From an uncultured Cellvibrio sp. (GTDB lineage Bacteria > Pseudomonadota > Gammaproteobacteria > Pseudomonadales > Cellvibrionaceae), in assembly GCA_946481095.1 (NCBI GenBank), contig CAMLML010000041.1, forward strand, positions 1 to 37,409: a stretch of 37,409 nucleotides of DNA. Reading direction: 5' to 3'. The first letter of the stretch is position 1. Each line of letters starts with the position of its first letter. Shown here piece by piece: positions 16,029 through 23,962 of this stretch. The translations under genes and the position numbers were made by a program. The notes under the pieces were generated by a model that worked only from the letters and a program-made list of their open reading frames with translations, was not told the origin of the DNA and ran no database searches.

Positions 16029-16703
16029 TTGTTACTTGATACCCGCCATTCACTGGAAACCCCCGAAGGCGCTTCCTTGCCTTTAACTCCTGCCGGATTT
16101 GCTGTGCGTTGCCTTGCGCAACTGATTGATTTGTTCATTCGTTTTATTGTCTACATTATTCTGGCTATTCCTATTCGTTTTATTGATTCCAGCGGCGGGC
16201 TGATTTTGATACTCATTTTTTTGCTGGAATGGTTTTATCCGGTTTTTTTTGAAGTGACCCGACATGGGCGAACACCGGGTAAAAAAAGTATGGGTATTCA
16301 TGTGATTAATGACGATGCTACTCCGGTCACTTTCGCGCCGTCTCTCTTGCGCAACTTGTTGCGTGTGGTCGATATATTACCGATGTTTTATCTCACCGGA
16401 ATCATCGCCAGCCTTTGCAATAAACAATTCAAACGCCTTGGCGATTTAGCTGCGGGTACTATAGTGGTGTATGACATACCGCCAGTGCGTGATCCCAGTT
16501 TTGAAGCCAAAGGGCAAATGCCTGTGCCAGGCGATTTTTCAACAGATGAGCAGCGTGCATTGTTAGCTTTTGCAGAGCGCAGTAAATTTTTATCTAACGA
16601 TCGTCAAAGTGAATTAGCCGTTATTTTGCAGCCAGTGATTTCTGCGAAAGATCCGGTGATCGCCATTAAACAAATGGCCAATACTTTGGTTGGAAAATAT
16701 TAG
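16029..16703 (+). CDS. RDD-family membrane protein (first gene of the MoxR/DUF58 operon)
   Basis: 224 residues if TTG 16029 is used. AAGGA (16015-16019) lies 9 bases before it but only 3 before the in-frame TTG 16023. No ATG is available nearby. The RDD domain shows in FAVRCLAQLIDLFIRFIVY (Arg and Asp in the first helix), TRHGRTPGKKSMGIHVIND and RLGDLAAGTIVVYD, with three to four membrane helices. The soluble C-terminal 70 residues have no known motif. It is followed 8 bp later by the SpoIIM-like gene. RDD proteins are diverse and some are proposed transporters; here the operon suggests membrane assembly. Confidence 0.9.
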   Translation: MLLDTRHSLETPEGASLPLTPAGFAVRCLAQLIDLFIRFIVYIILAIPIRFIDSSGGLILILIFLLEWFYPVFFEVTRHGRTPGKKSMGIHVINDDATPVTFAPSLLRNLLRVVDILPMFYLTGIIASLCNKQFKRLGDLAAGTIVVYDIPPVRDPSFEAKGQMPVPGDFSTDEQRALLAFAERSKFLSNDRQSELAVILQPVISAKDPVIAIKQMANTLVGKY

Positions 16704-16711
16704 GAGTTTTT

Positions 16712-17707
16712 ATGAAGCAAGGACAATTCGAACAAACCTACCAACTGTTGTGGCAAAACCTGGCAAGTGATATTGCAGAATTGGAAAAACCAAATGGTCG
16801 TTTGAATGCAAGTCAAATTAGCAGCTTTGCTGCACGCTATCGAAAAGTGTGTCATTTGCACGCACTGGCAGAAGACAGACGTTACTCCAGTCATCTGGTT
16901 GATTCCCTGTCGGATCTGGTGGTGCGCGGGCATCAACAACTTTATCGTCGCAAGCAACCGGTGATTCATCAGCTAATTCGTTTTATTGTGGCAGAGTTTC
17001 CGCGCCTGGTTCGTCAACAACAGGTTTATCTCTGGTGGGCAACGGCTTTGCTTTATGTGCCGGCATTGGTCTTGTTTTTGGCAATTTTGTGGCAGCCGGA
17101 TCTGGTGTACACAGTGACCTCACCGGATCAGGTTGGTGAGTTCGAAGCAATGTATGATCCCACAAATCGTGTATTAGGCAGTGCGCGTGATTCAGACACC
17201 AATATGCAAATGTTTGGTTTTTATATTTACAACAATATCAGCGTTTCATTTCGCACTTTTGCATCGGGCATTATGTTAGGCGTAGGTTCAATATTTTTTC
17301 TGGTATTCAACGGATTATTATTTGGTGCAGTAGCAGGTCATTTAACCAATGCCGGGTTTACTGAAACATTTTTTACCTTTGTGATTGCACATGGCAGTTT
17401 CGAACTCACTGCCATTACGATTGCCGGTGCTGCAGGACTGAAGTTGGGATACAGTTTATTGGCGCCGGGAAATTACACACGACTGGAATCTTTAAAGCGT
17501 GGCAGTGCGGTAGCGATTAAATTAATGTATGGCGTGATTCTGATGTTGGTGATAGCGGCATTTATTGAAGCCTTTTGGTCGTCCAATAATATTTTTGATC
17601 CCTGGCAAAAATATTTGGTGGGCGGATTTTTATGGTTTATCGTGATTATTTATTTTGTGTTGAGTGGTCGCCATTTGCGCGGTGAACAGGGAGATCAATC
17701 AGCGTGA
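16712..17707 (+). CDS. SpoIIM/DUF95-family membrane protein
   Basis: 331 residues, AGGAG 5 bases before ATG 16712. A helical N-terminal soluble part (about 1-100) precedes roughly five membrane helices. The family core is visible in FGFYIYNNISVSFRTFASGIMLGVGSIF, FNGLLFGAVAGHL and FVIAHGSFELTAITIAGAAGLKLG. The homologue SpoIIM works in the engulfment complex of sporulating Firmicutes with a peptidoglycan hydrolase; outside that group these proteins occur next to RDD, MoxR and DUF58 genes. The stop overlaps the GTG start of the next gene by 4 bp. Confidence 0.93.
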   Translation: MKQGQFEQTYQLLWQNLASDIAELEKPNGRLNASQISSFAARYRKVCHLHALAEDRRYSSHLVDSLSDLVVRGHQQLYRRKQPVIHQLIRFIVAEFPRLVRQQQVYLWWATALLYVPALVLFLAILWQPDLVYTVTSPDQVGEFEAMYDPTNRVLGSARDSDTNMQMFGFYIYNNISVSFRTFASGIMLGVGSIFFLVFNGLLFGAVAGHLTNAGFTETFFTFVIAHGSFELTAITIAGAAGLKLGYSLLAPGNYTRLESLKRGSAVAIKLMYGVILMLVIAAFIEAFWSSNNIFDPWQKYLVGGFLWFIVIIYFVLSGRHLRGEQGDQSA

Positions 17708-19278
17708 ATTTAGATCAGGTCACTATTGAAATCAGGCCCAGGCCTGCATGGGAAGCAGTTGATTTAGGTATTCTGATGGCGCGTCGTTGGTGGTGGCCTA
17801 TGATGAAAATCTGGTTCATTGTCAGTTTCCCGTTTTTTTTATTGTCTTTGTTATTTCCACAAAACCTTCTGATTTGGGCCATGTTTTTTGTGTGGTGGCT
17901 CAAACCTGTTTATGAAAGGCCTCTACTTTATTTTTTAAGTCATGCCGTGTTCAATGAAATGCCTGACTTGCGCAGTACGCTAAAAACATTTCCTGCTTTG
18001 GCATTTAAACAAATTTTTCTTAGCTTGACCTGGCGACGATTGAGTTTCAGTCGCAGTATGGATTTACCCGTGTTGCAATTGGAAGGTTTGAGTGGTGCTC
18101 GCAGGCAAGAGCGTTTATCGGTATTGCATCGCGAAGATTCCACACCATCCGGTTGGATACATTTTTTGGGCTTCTTGTTGGAATGTTTTATTACGCTGGG
18201 CGTGATCGGAATTGTCTGGGCATTAATCCCCGAAGAAATCAACATTGATTGGGCTAATTTTTTTTGGGACAGTGAGTCAATTGTTGCAGATTATGTATCG
18301 CACGTCATAGGTTATCTGGCCATGTGGCTGGTTGCCCCTTTTTATGTGGCCTGTGGCTTTTCACTTTATTTAAACCGACGTATTAAATTGGAAGCCTGGG
18401 ATCTGGATATTGCGTTTCGACGCATAGTCAGCAAACGCCAGGTTTCACAGGCTGTATTGTCGATGCTGTTAATGCTGGGTGTTTTCTTTTTGATTGATGC
18501 GCAACGTCCCGTCCATGCAAATGAGGATCCCGTTTATAAAGCGGACGCTATTGTTGAATCAGAAATTTTGGGTGAGCCAACAGATCTTGATCGCAATAGT
18601 GCAAAACAATCGATTAATGAATTATTGCAACAGGATGAATTCAGTAATAAAGAAAAAGTTAATCGCTTGCGTTTAAAAAATCCTGACGAAGATGATGAGT
18701 CGGCATTTATCAAATGGCTTTTGAAACTGTTGGAAGGATCGGAAGACAAAGCGATAAGCTTGGGGCAAGTATTTGAATTATTGCTGTGGTTATTGGTAAT
18801 TGGATTAATCGTACTGTTGATATATCGATACCGTCATTGGTTATCTGCACAATTTGTCAGGGTGGGTGCTAATCCTGTCGTGAAAGAAAAACCGGTAACA
18901 TTATTTGGTATGGACGTGCGTCAGGAATCCTTGCCAGATGATGTCAATGCGGCTGCTATGGCGTTATTAAATACGGGTGACAAGCGGGCGGCTTTGGCAT
19001 TGCTGTACCGCGCAAGTCTTGCACATTTGATTTTTACCGGTGTTGGAATTGAAGATGGTTTTACTGAAATGGAATGTTTGCAGGCCATGAAAATCGATTT
19101 GCCGAAACTGATAAAACTACAGGAAGATATGACATCGCGTATGGATTATTTTTCGCGATTGACATCAGTCTGGCGTCGCTTGGCTTATGGTCACTTATTT
19201 CCCGATGAGCAGGAATTATTGCAGCTTTGCTCTAATTGGAATCAATGCTGGTTAAATCAAACCGGGGTGAAAATATGA
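17704..19278 (+). CDS. DUF4129-containing membrane protein
   Basis: 524 residues from GTG 17704, inside a GTGA overlap with the previous stop. The N-terminal half has several membrane helices (about 35-65, 150-175, 200-225, 240-275). A periplasmic loop of about 80 residues is rich in charged residues. Another helix at about 355-375 leads to the C-terminal cytoplasmic DUF4129 domain, seen in AAMALLNTGDKRAALALLYRASLAHL and RLAYGHLFPDEQELLQLC. This is the usual companion of DUF4350, MoxR and DUF58 genes. Function is unknown; it may be a membrane scaffold for the MoxR/DUF58 pair. Confidence 0.9.
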   Translation: MNLDQVTIEIRPRPAWEAVDLGILMARRWWWPMMKIWFIVSFPFFLLSLLFPQNLLIWAMFFVWWLKPVYERPLLYFLSHAVFNEMPDLRSTLKTFPALAFKQIFLSLTWRRLSFSRSMDLPVLQLEGLSGARRQERLSVLHREDSTPSGWIHFLGFLLECFITLGVIGIVWALIPEEINIDWANFFWDSESIVADYVSHVIGYLAMWLVAPFYVACGFSLYLNRRIKLEAWDLDIAFRRIVSKRQVSQAVLSMLLMLGVFFLIDAQRPVHANEDPVYKADAIVESEILGEPTDLDRNSAKQSINELLQQDEFSNKEKVNRLRLKNPDEDDESAFIKWLLKLLEGSEDKAISLGQVFELLLWLLVIGLIVLLIYRYRHWLSAQFVRVGANPVVKEKPVTLFGMDVRQESLPDDVNAAAMALLNTGDKRAALALLYRASLAHLIFTGVGIEDGFTEMECLQAMKIDLPKLIKLQEDMTSRMDYFSRLTSVWRRLAYGHLFPDEQELLQLCSNWNQCWLNQTGVKI

Positions 19279-20657
19279 GCCCCGCACATAAAAGCATGCT
19301 GATAGTCAGTGTGGTGGTTGGGTTATTAATCGCCGGTTTGGTTTATTGGTTGTCCAGTTTGTTTTATTGGGTCGAAGAAGAAGTGGATCATGGCTTTTCC
19401 AAAGCGGCTATGCAAAATGATTTTCTTGCAGCGAAATTATTTTTACAAAAGCAAGGTGTTCCTGTCAGTCTTGTTAAAAATCAACAGTTGCTGGATAAGG
19501 GCAGTTGGCGCAATGTTGAGTTGCAACAGGATGACACTATTATTTTGGTCAACGCCTATAAAACCCTGAATGAAGATCGTTATCATCGTCTGCGTGACTG
19601 GGTTGAAACAGGCGGAACCTTGATTGCTTCTTCGCAAAATCCTTTTGTTGGATCGCATACCAAGGAAAATGATTTACTGTTGGATGATTTCAGTATCGAA
19701 CCTGCACCTGAAATCTATGAAGAAAAAGGTGATTTTTTTGAAGAAATTTCAAAAGACCTGAAGAAAAAAGATAAAGAATTGGAAGAAGAAAAACAAAAAA
19801 AACAGCAAGAGCAGCAAAAACAAGCCAAAGAAGACGCTAAGGAAAAAACCAAGGAAAAAACCAAAACACCTGAACAAATAGAAGCAGAGAATAAAAAACG
19901 TAAGCAGAAAGAAGATTATTGGCGTCGATGTGGCAAGAAAAAAGAAACCACAGCGGTGACTTTCGCGTCTGAAGATAAACCCTTGATATTTGATTTCAGC
20001 TATGAAGACGCATTTGTTTATTATGATTACGATGACCTGGATGATGAAGGGCTGGCCAAGGAACGTTCGGAACATATGCTGTATTTTAATTGGGGGGATG
20101 GTTCTGTTACTTTTTTAAGTGATACCTATATTTGGTCCAACAAACGTATTGATTGTCATGATCATGCTTATGCTTTATGGAATTCAGTTAATCGCAACGG
20201 GCGCGTTTGGATTTTGATTAATCAGGACGCGCCATCGCTCTCGGCTATCATCTGGCAAAAGGCACCTTATGGGTTATTGGCCTGCTTACTGGCTTTGTGT
20301 TTGTGGTTATGGAACAAAAGCCAAACCTTGGGCCCGGTTTTTGTGCAGCAAACTATAGCGCGCCGCAGCTTGGCGGAGCATTTATATGCTTCAGGTGTTT
20401 TGTTGTGGAGAAAATTTCAAAGCCCACAGCTGTTGGTTGTATTGCGTAAAGATATTTTGGATTTATTGGAAAAACATCATCAATTACATGGCAATCAAAG
20501 TGACTCATCAGGGCAATCGCGACTGGATTTTTTACACGAGCTCACCGGATTGTCGCAGGATGTTATCAGACGCGCTTTATTTGCTGACGATATACATGAA
20601 CCACAGGATTTGGCGAGAGTAATCGCTCATTTGCAAATCATCAGGAAACGAATATGA
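19275..20657 (+). CDS. DUF4350-containing membrane protein with a Lys/Glu/Gln-rich insert
   Basis: 460 residues from ATG 19275, which overlaps the preceding stop as ATGA; a longer frame from 19236 lies inside the upstream gene. A helix at about 7-28 is followed by a DUF4350 region (GVPVSLVKNQQLLDK, GGTLIASSQNPFVG), which resembles the glutamine-amidotransferase-like fold of that family. Residues about 155-220 are a strongly charged, probably coiled insert (KKKDKELEEEKQKKQQEQQK onward). YFNWGDGSVTFLSDTYIWSN and a second helix at about 340-357 follow, then a soluble tail. It sits between DUF4129 and MoxR and is probably exposed to the periplasm. Confidence 0.88.
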   Translation: MSPAHKSMLIVSVVVGLLIAGLVYWLSSLFYWVEEEVDHGFSKAAMQNDFLAAKLFLQKQGVPVSLVKNQQLLDKGSWRNVELQQDDTIILVNAYKTLNEDRYHRLRDWVETGGTLIASSQNPFVGSHTKENDLLLDDFSIEPAPEIYEEKGDFFEEISKDLKKKDKELEEEKQKKQQEQQKQAKEDAKEKTKEKTKTPEQIEAENKKRKQKEDYWRRCGKKKETTAVTFASEDKPLIFDFSYEDAFVYYDYDDLDDEGLAKERSEHMLYFNWGDGSVTFLSDTYIWSNKRIDCHDHAYALWNSVNRNGRVWILINQDAPSLSAIIWQKAPYGLLACLLALCLWLWNKSQTLGPVFVQQTIARRSLAEHLYASGVLLWRKFQSPQLLVVLRKDILDLLEKHHQLHGNQSDSSGQSRLDFLHELTGLSQDVIRRALFADDIHEPQDLARVIAHLQIIRKRI

Positions 20658-21697
20658 CTGACAATAATTCACTTAACCCCACGGAGTCTGTGCACACCAT
20701 GACCAATGAAACCGGTGAAAATGAAAAATCAACAACGGACACTCGTTTGCAACAAGCCAGTCAACTTGCCAATCATATTTTTAATGAAATTAAAAAAGTA
20801 TTGATAGGACAGGACGAGGTGTTGGAACAAGTGTTGATCACACTTATCGCACGTGGGCACGTATTAATTGAAGGTGTTCCCGGATTGGGAAAAACATTAT
20901 TGGTACGCAGCCTGGCGAAATGTTTTGGCGGGCAATTTTCGCGTGTGCAATTCACCCCGGATTTAATGCCGAGTGATGTCACAGGACATGCCATGTTCAA
21001 TATGTCCAAACAGGAATTTGAAATTCGTCGGGGGCCGGTATTTACCAATTTATTATTGGCTGACGAAATCAACCGTGCACCTGCAAAAACGCAAGCGGCT
21101 TTATTGGAAGTGATGCAGGAAGGTCAAATTACCATTGAAGGTGAGTCCTTTAAAACCGGTGAACCTTTTATGGTGTTGGCGACACAAAACCCGATTGAAC
21201 AGGAAGGAACTTATCCGTTACCGGAAGCTGAATTGGATCGTTTCATGTTAAAGGTGGTGATCGATTATCCCAACGAAGAAAATGAACAAATTATGCTGCG
21301 TCAAATTTGTTCGCAAAATCAGGGTGGATTTGGTTTGGAAAATATTCGCACTTTGTTGAAACCTACTCAGGTATTAAGTCTGCAGAAAATCGCCGAACAA
21401 ATTACGGTGGATGAGCAAATACTTCAGTACATTGTGAAGTTGGTTCGTTCAACCCGTTCATGGGCAGGAATTACCCGTGGCGCAGGGCCGCGTGCTTGCA
21501 TCGCACTTTTATCAGTTGCACGCGCTTATGCGTTATTCAATAACAATAGTTTTGTAACTCCGGATGATGTGAAAAAAATGTTTATCCCGGCATTGCGCCA
21601 CAGAATTTTGTTATCACCTGAATTGGCAATTGAAGGTGTGGCTGCCGAGAAAATCCTGCAGACTATATTGTCTCAAGTAGCAGCACCAAGGCACTGA
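20654..21697 (+). CDS. MoxR-family AAA+ ATPase
   Basis: 347 residues; ATG 20654 overlaps the upstream stop. The first 30 residues are a polar extension before the AAA+ core. Walker A is GVPGLGKTLLVRSLA, Walker B is LLLADEINRAPAKTQAALLE, and ATQNPIEQEGTYPLPEAELDRF is the MoxR sensor and insertion signature. The C-terminal helical lid contains RGAGPRACIALL and FVTPDDVK. MoxR ATPases act as chaperones that mature or insert cofactors into partner proteins, usually with a vWA/DUF58 protein encoded next door, as here (3-bp gap). Confidence 0.97.
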   Translation: MTDNNSLNPTESVHTMTNETGENEKSTTDTRLQQASQLANHIFNEIKKVLIGQDEVLEQVLITLIARGHVLIEGVPGLGKTLLVRSLAKCFGGQFSRVQFTPDLMPSDVTGHAMFNMSKQEFEIRRGPVFTNLLLADEINRAPAKTQAALLEVMQEGQITIEGESFKTGEPFMVLATQNPIEQEGTYPLPEAELDRFMLKVVIDYPNEENEQIMLRQICSQNQGGFGLENIRTLLKPTQVLSLQKIAEQITVDEQILQYIVKLVRSTRSWAGITRGAGPRACIALLSVARAYALFNNNSFVTPDDVKKMFIPALRHRILLSPELAIEGVAAEKILQTILSQVAAPRH

Positions 21698-21700
21698 AGC

Positions 21701-23056
21701 ATGTCAATAACACGGCCCAATATGCGTCGAGTATGGTCACCGACAACAGGTTTTGTTTATAGTCTGTTATTGTTGGGAGCTATCATTTTTTTAAATCTAT
21801 TTACCCGACATTATTTTCAGCTGGGAATTGATCTTCCGGTATTACATTGGGCTTTGGTTATTTTATTGGTTTTGGCTGCGCTGGATTTTTTGGCATCGCG
21901 ACAAATACCGCCATTGGAGATCACACGTGAAATTACACAAAATCTTGCGGTGGATAAATGGACGCGTGTTAAATTGCAAATACGCCATAACTTTCGTCGT
22001 GCAATTCAAGTTAAATTGTTTGACGGTATTCCCGGCAACGTCAACTATCAATATTTACCACTGGAAATCGAGCTTGCACCTGATCAAACCAGCAAAAGTG
22101 AATACTGGTTACGCCCGTTAATGCGCGGTTCGCTCTTATTAACCCAAACCCATGTTGAAATACCAAGCCCGTTTAGATTTTGGGTAATACGTTATTGGGT
22201 AGGTGAACAATCTGAAGCCAAAGTTTTTCCTGATTTTATGGCGATTGCCAACTATGCGATTCTGGCAACGGAAAATCACACCAGCCAAATGGGTATCAAG
22301 AAAAAACCGCGTCGCGGTGAAGGTATGGAATTCCATCAATTGCGTGAATATCGTCAGGGCGATAGTTTGCGGCAAATAGATTGGAAAGCGACATCGCGGC
22401 GACAAAAAATGATTGCACGTGAATATCAGGATGAGCGTGATCAACAAATTGTGCTGATGATTGATTCCGGTCGCCGCATGCGCGCAAAAGATGATGAGTT
22501 GAGCCATTTCGATCACGCACTGAATGCTATGTTGTTGGTGAGTTATATTGCACTCAAACAAGGTGATAACGTCAGTCTAATCAGTTTCGGCAGTGGGATG
22601 CGCTGGATTCCTCCACAAAAAGGAATTGACCGCGTAAAAGTGTTGTTAAACGGAATTTATGACTTGCATGCCAGTCAATCAACCGCTGATTATATTAAAG
22701 CCGCTGAAAAATTATCGATGCTGCAAACCAAGCGGTCTTTAATTGTGTTGGTAACCAACTCGCGCGATGAAGACAACAGCGAATTAATGATGGCGGTTAA
22801 TTTATTAAAAAAACGTCATCTGGTGATGGTGGCCAATATTCGTGAAAAAATTCTTGATGAACTGATTGAAAATCCGATCAATACTTTTGATGATGCATTG
22901 ACTTATGCCAGTGCCAAACGTTTTGTGCAGGAGCGGCAGGAATCACACAATCGCTTGGTTTCTTCAGGTGTTTATGCGATTGATTGCACAGCTAATGAAC
23001 TCGCTGTCCGGGTTGCCAATGCGTATTGGGAAATTAAAGGGGCCGGGGTTTTGTAA
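21701..23056 (+). CDS. DUF58-family protein (vWA-like partner of MoxR)
   Basis: 451 residues. Two N-terminal membrane helices (about 15-35 and 45-63) are followed by a beta-rich region and then the DUF58 core GEGMEFHQLREYRQGDSLRQ with IDWKATSRRQKMIAREY. After it comes a vWA-like fold starting IVLMIDSGRRM, where the MIDAS-type motif is only partly kept (D, S, then Gly and Arg). Last gene of the six-gene operon; a strong hairpin terminator starts 12 bp after the stop. It probably couples MoxR ATP hydrolysis to a membrane client. Confidence 0.95.
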   Translation: MSITRPNMRRVWSPTTGFVYSLLLLGAIIFLNLFTRHYFQLGIDLPVLHWALVILLVLAALDFLASRQIPPLEITREITQNLAVDKWTRVKLQIRHNFRRAIQVKLFDGIPGNVNYQYLPLEIELAPDQTSKSEYWLRPLMRGSLLLTQTHVEIPSPFRFWVIRYWVGEQSEAKVFPDFMAIANYAILATENHTSQMGIKKKPRRGEGMEFHQLREYRQGDSLRQIDWKATSRRQKMIAREYQDERDQQIVLMIDSGRRMRAKDDELSHFDHALNAMLLVSYIALKQGDNVSLISFGSGMRWIPPQKGIDRVKVLLNGIYDLHASQSTADYIKAAEKLSMLQTKRSLIVLVTNSRDEDNSELMMAVNLLKKRHLVMVANIREKILDELIENPINTFDDALTYASAKRFVQERQESHNRLVSSGVYAIDCTANELAVRVANAYWEIKGAGVL

Positions 23057-23068
23057 TTTACTTAATTC

Positions 23069-23103
23069 CCGAATAAAAAGCAGTCAAGCTGCTTTTTATT
23101 CGG
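23069..23103. terminator. Bidirectional rho-independent terminator
   Basis: A perfect 15-bp inverted repeat, CCGAATAAAAAGCAG and CTGCTTTTTATTCGG, around a TCAAG loop. It lies between the convergent DUF58 gene (plus) and DUF805 gene (minus). The A and T runs on either arm can serve both directions. Confidence 0.88.
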
Positions 23104-23116
23104 ATTGCGGGTTTGA

Positions 23117-23851
23117 TTATTGCGCAGAATTTTCTTCTGTGTTCTCTTCAGTGCTTTCCTCGATAGTTTCTTCCGTCATCTCCTCAGAAGCGTCGTCCAT
23201 ATAAGTTTCTGTTTCCTGAGTATCGTCATATTCTCCATCAGTCGTTTCTGATTCAGCTTGTGCATCATCAGTGTAATAACTATCGGATTCTGACGTTTGT
23301 TCGTATTCGTAAGATTGTTCCTGAGCAGCTTGTGAACGTTCAACATATTTTTGATATTGAGGTATCGCAATTGCTGCCAGAAGACCAATGGTAAAAACGA
23401 CGGTGAGTATCGGCATTATCAATCCTGCAACCCAATGCCAGGTCTTGTTTGGTGGTGGTTCCAAACCATAATTGTTTCTACCCGGAGTGCTGGGTATAGC
23501 AATCAACATTATCCACAGCACAAAGCTGGCTAAAGGGATAATTAATAAAATAGAGAGCCACCCTGAATAATTCATGTCATGCAATCGTTGTATTGTCACA
23601 ATAAATGAAAAAACAATCATGACAATATACGTAATACCGAGAACTCCAAATCCTAAATATGGAGAAATCAAGCTCAGTATTCCGGCAATAATGCCCCCTA
23701 TCAGTAGCGTTCCCAAGAGTAATACCATGGTATGTGCCCAGTAACGCAATCGATTAATACGTCCAGAGGGATTAAAAAAACTCACTTCACCAAATGCCTG
23801 ATCATCATCAGTTTGCAATTGGCCTGCAGGTGTTTGATAGGGGTTTGACAT
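23117..23851 (-). CDS. DUF805 membrane protein with a pilin-like segment and acidic tail
   Basis: 244 residues. The N-terminus MSNPYQTPAGQLQ and FFNPSGRINRLRYWAHTM are typical of DUF805, with four membrane helices in residues 38-130 and the family motif IQRLHDMNYSGWL. IPSTPGRNNYGLEPPP closes the domain. A further helix at about 145-165 runs into GLLAAIAIPQYQKYVERS, which closely matches the end of a type IV pilin N-terminal helix but lacks the prepilin peptidase site. The last 65 residues are almost all Glu, Asp, Thr, Ser, Gln and Tyr. It appears to be a stand-alone unit. Function unknown. Confidence 0.88.
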   Translation of the reverse strand: MSNPYQTPAGQLQTDDDQAFGEVSFFNPSGRINRLRYWAHTMVLLLGTLLIGGIIAGILSLISPYLGFGVLGITYIVMIVFSFIVTIQRLHDMNYSGWLSILLIIPLASFVLWIMLIAIPSTPGRNNYGLEPPPNKTWHWVAGLIMPILTVVFTIGLLAAIAIPQYQKYVERSQAAQEQSYEYEQTSESDSYYTDDAQAESETTDGEYDDTQETETYMDDASEEMTEETIEESTEENTEENSAQ

Positions 23852-23891
23852 CAGTGACTCCTTAAATTGTTATTGATTGGTTAAAACTTTC

Positions 23892-23909
23892 CATCCCTGA
23901 AAAGGGATG
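23892..23909. terminator. Short GAAA-loop hairpin, possible terminator
   Basis: CATCCCT-GAAA-AGGGATG forms a perfect 7-bp stem between the DUF805 start and the stop of the GGDEF-EAL gene. Read on the minus strand it is followed by GGAAAGTTTTAA, a weak T run. It could end the signalling operon or form part of the DUF805 leader. Confidence 0.45.
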
Positions 23910-23962
23910 AGCTGATTCTAGTCTCTGGATGGAAATATTGCGATGGGCGTTTGAAGAAAATC

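Noticed and set aside
19236..19274. Longer start for the DUF4350 protein
   Set aside because: It would lie inside the DUF4129 gene; the ATGA overlap at 19275 fits the pattern of the other junctions in this operon.
19749..20075. Minus-strand Phe/Leu-rich 108-aa frame opposite the DUF4350 insert
   Set aside because: It is simply the antisense of the Lys/Glu-rich coding stretch; the apparent membrane character is a codon artefact.
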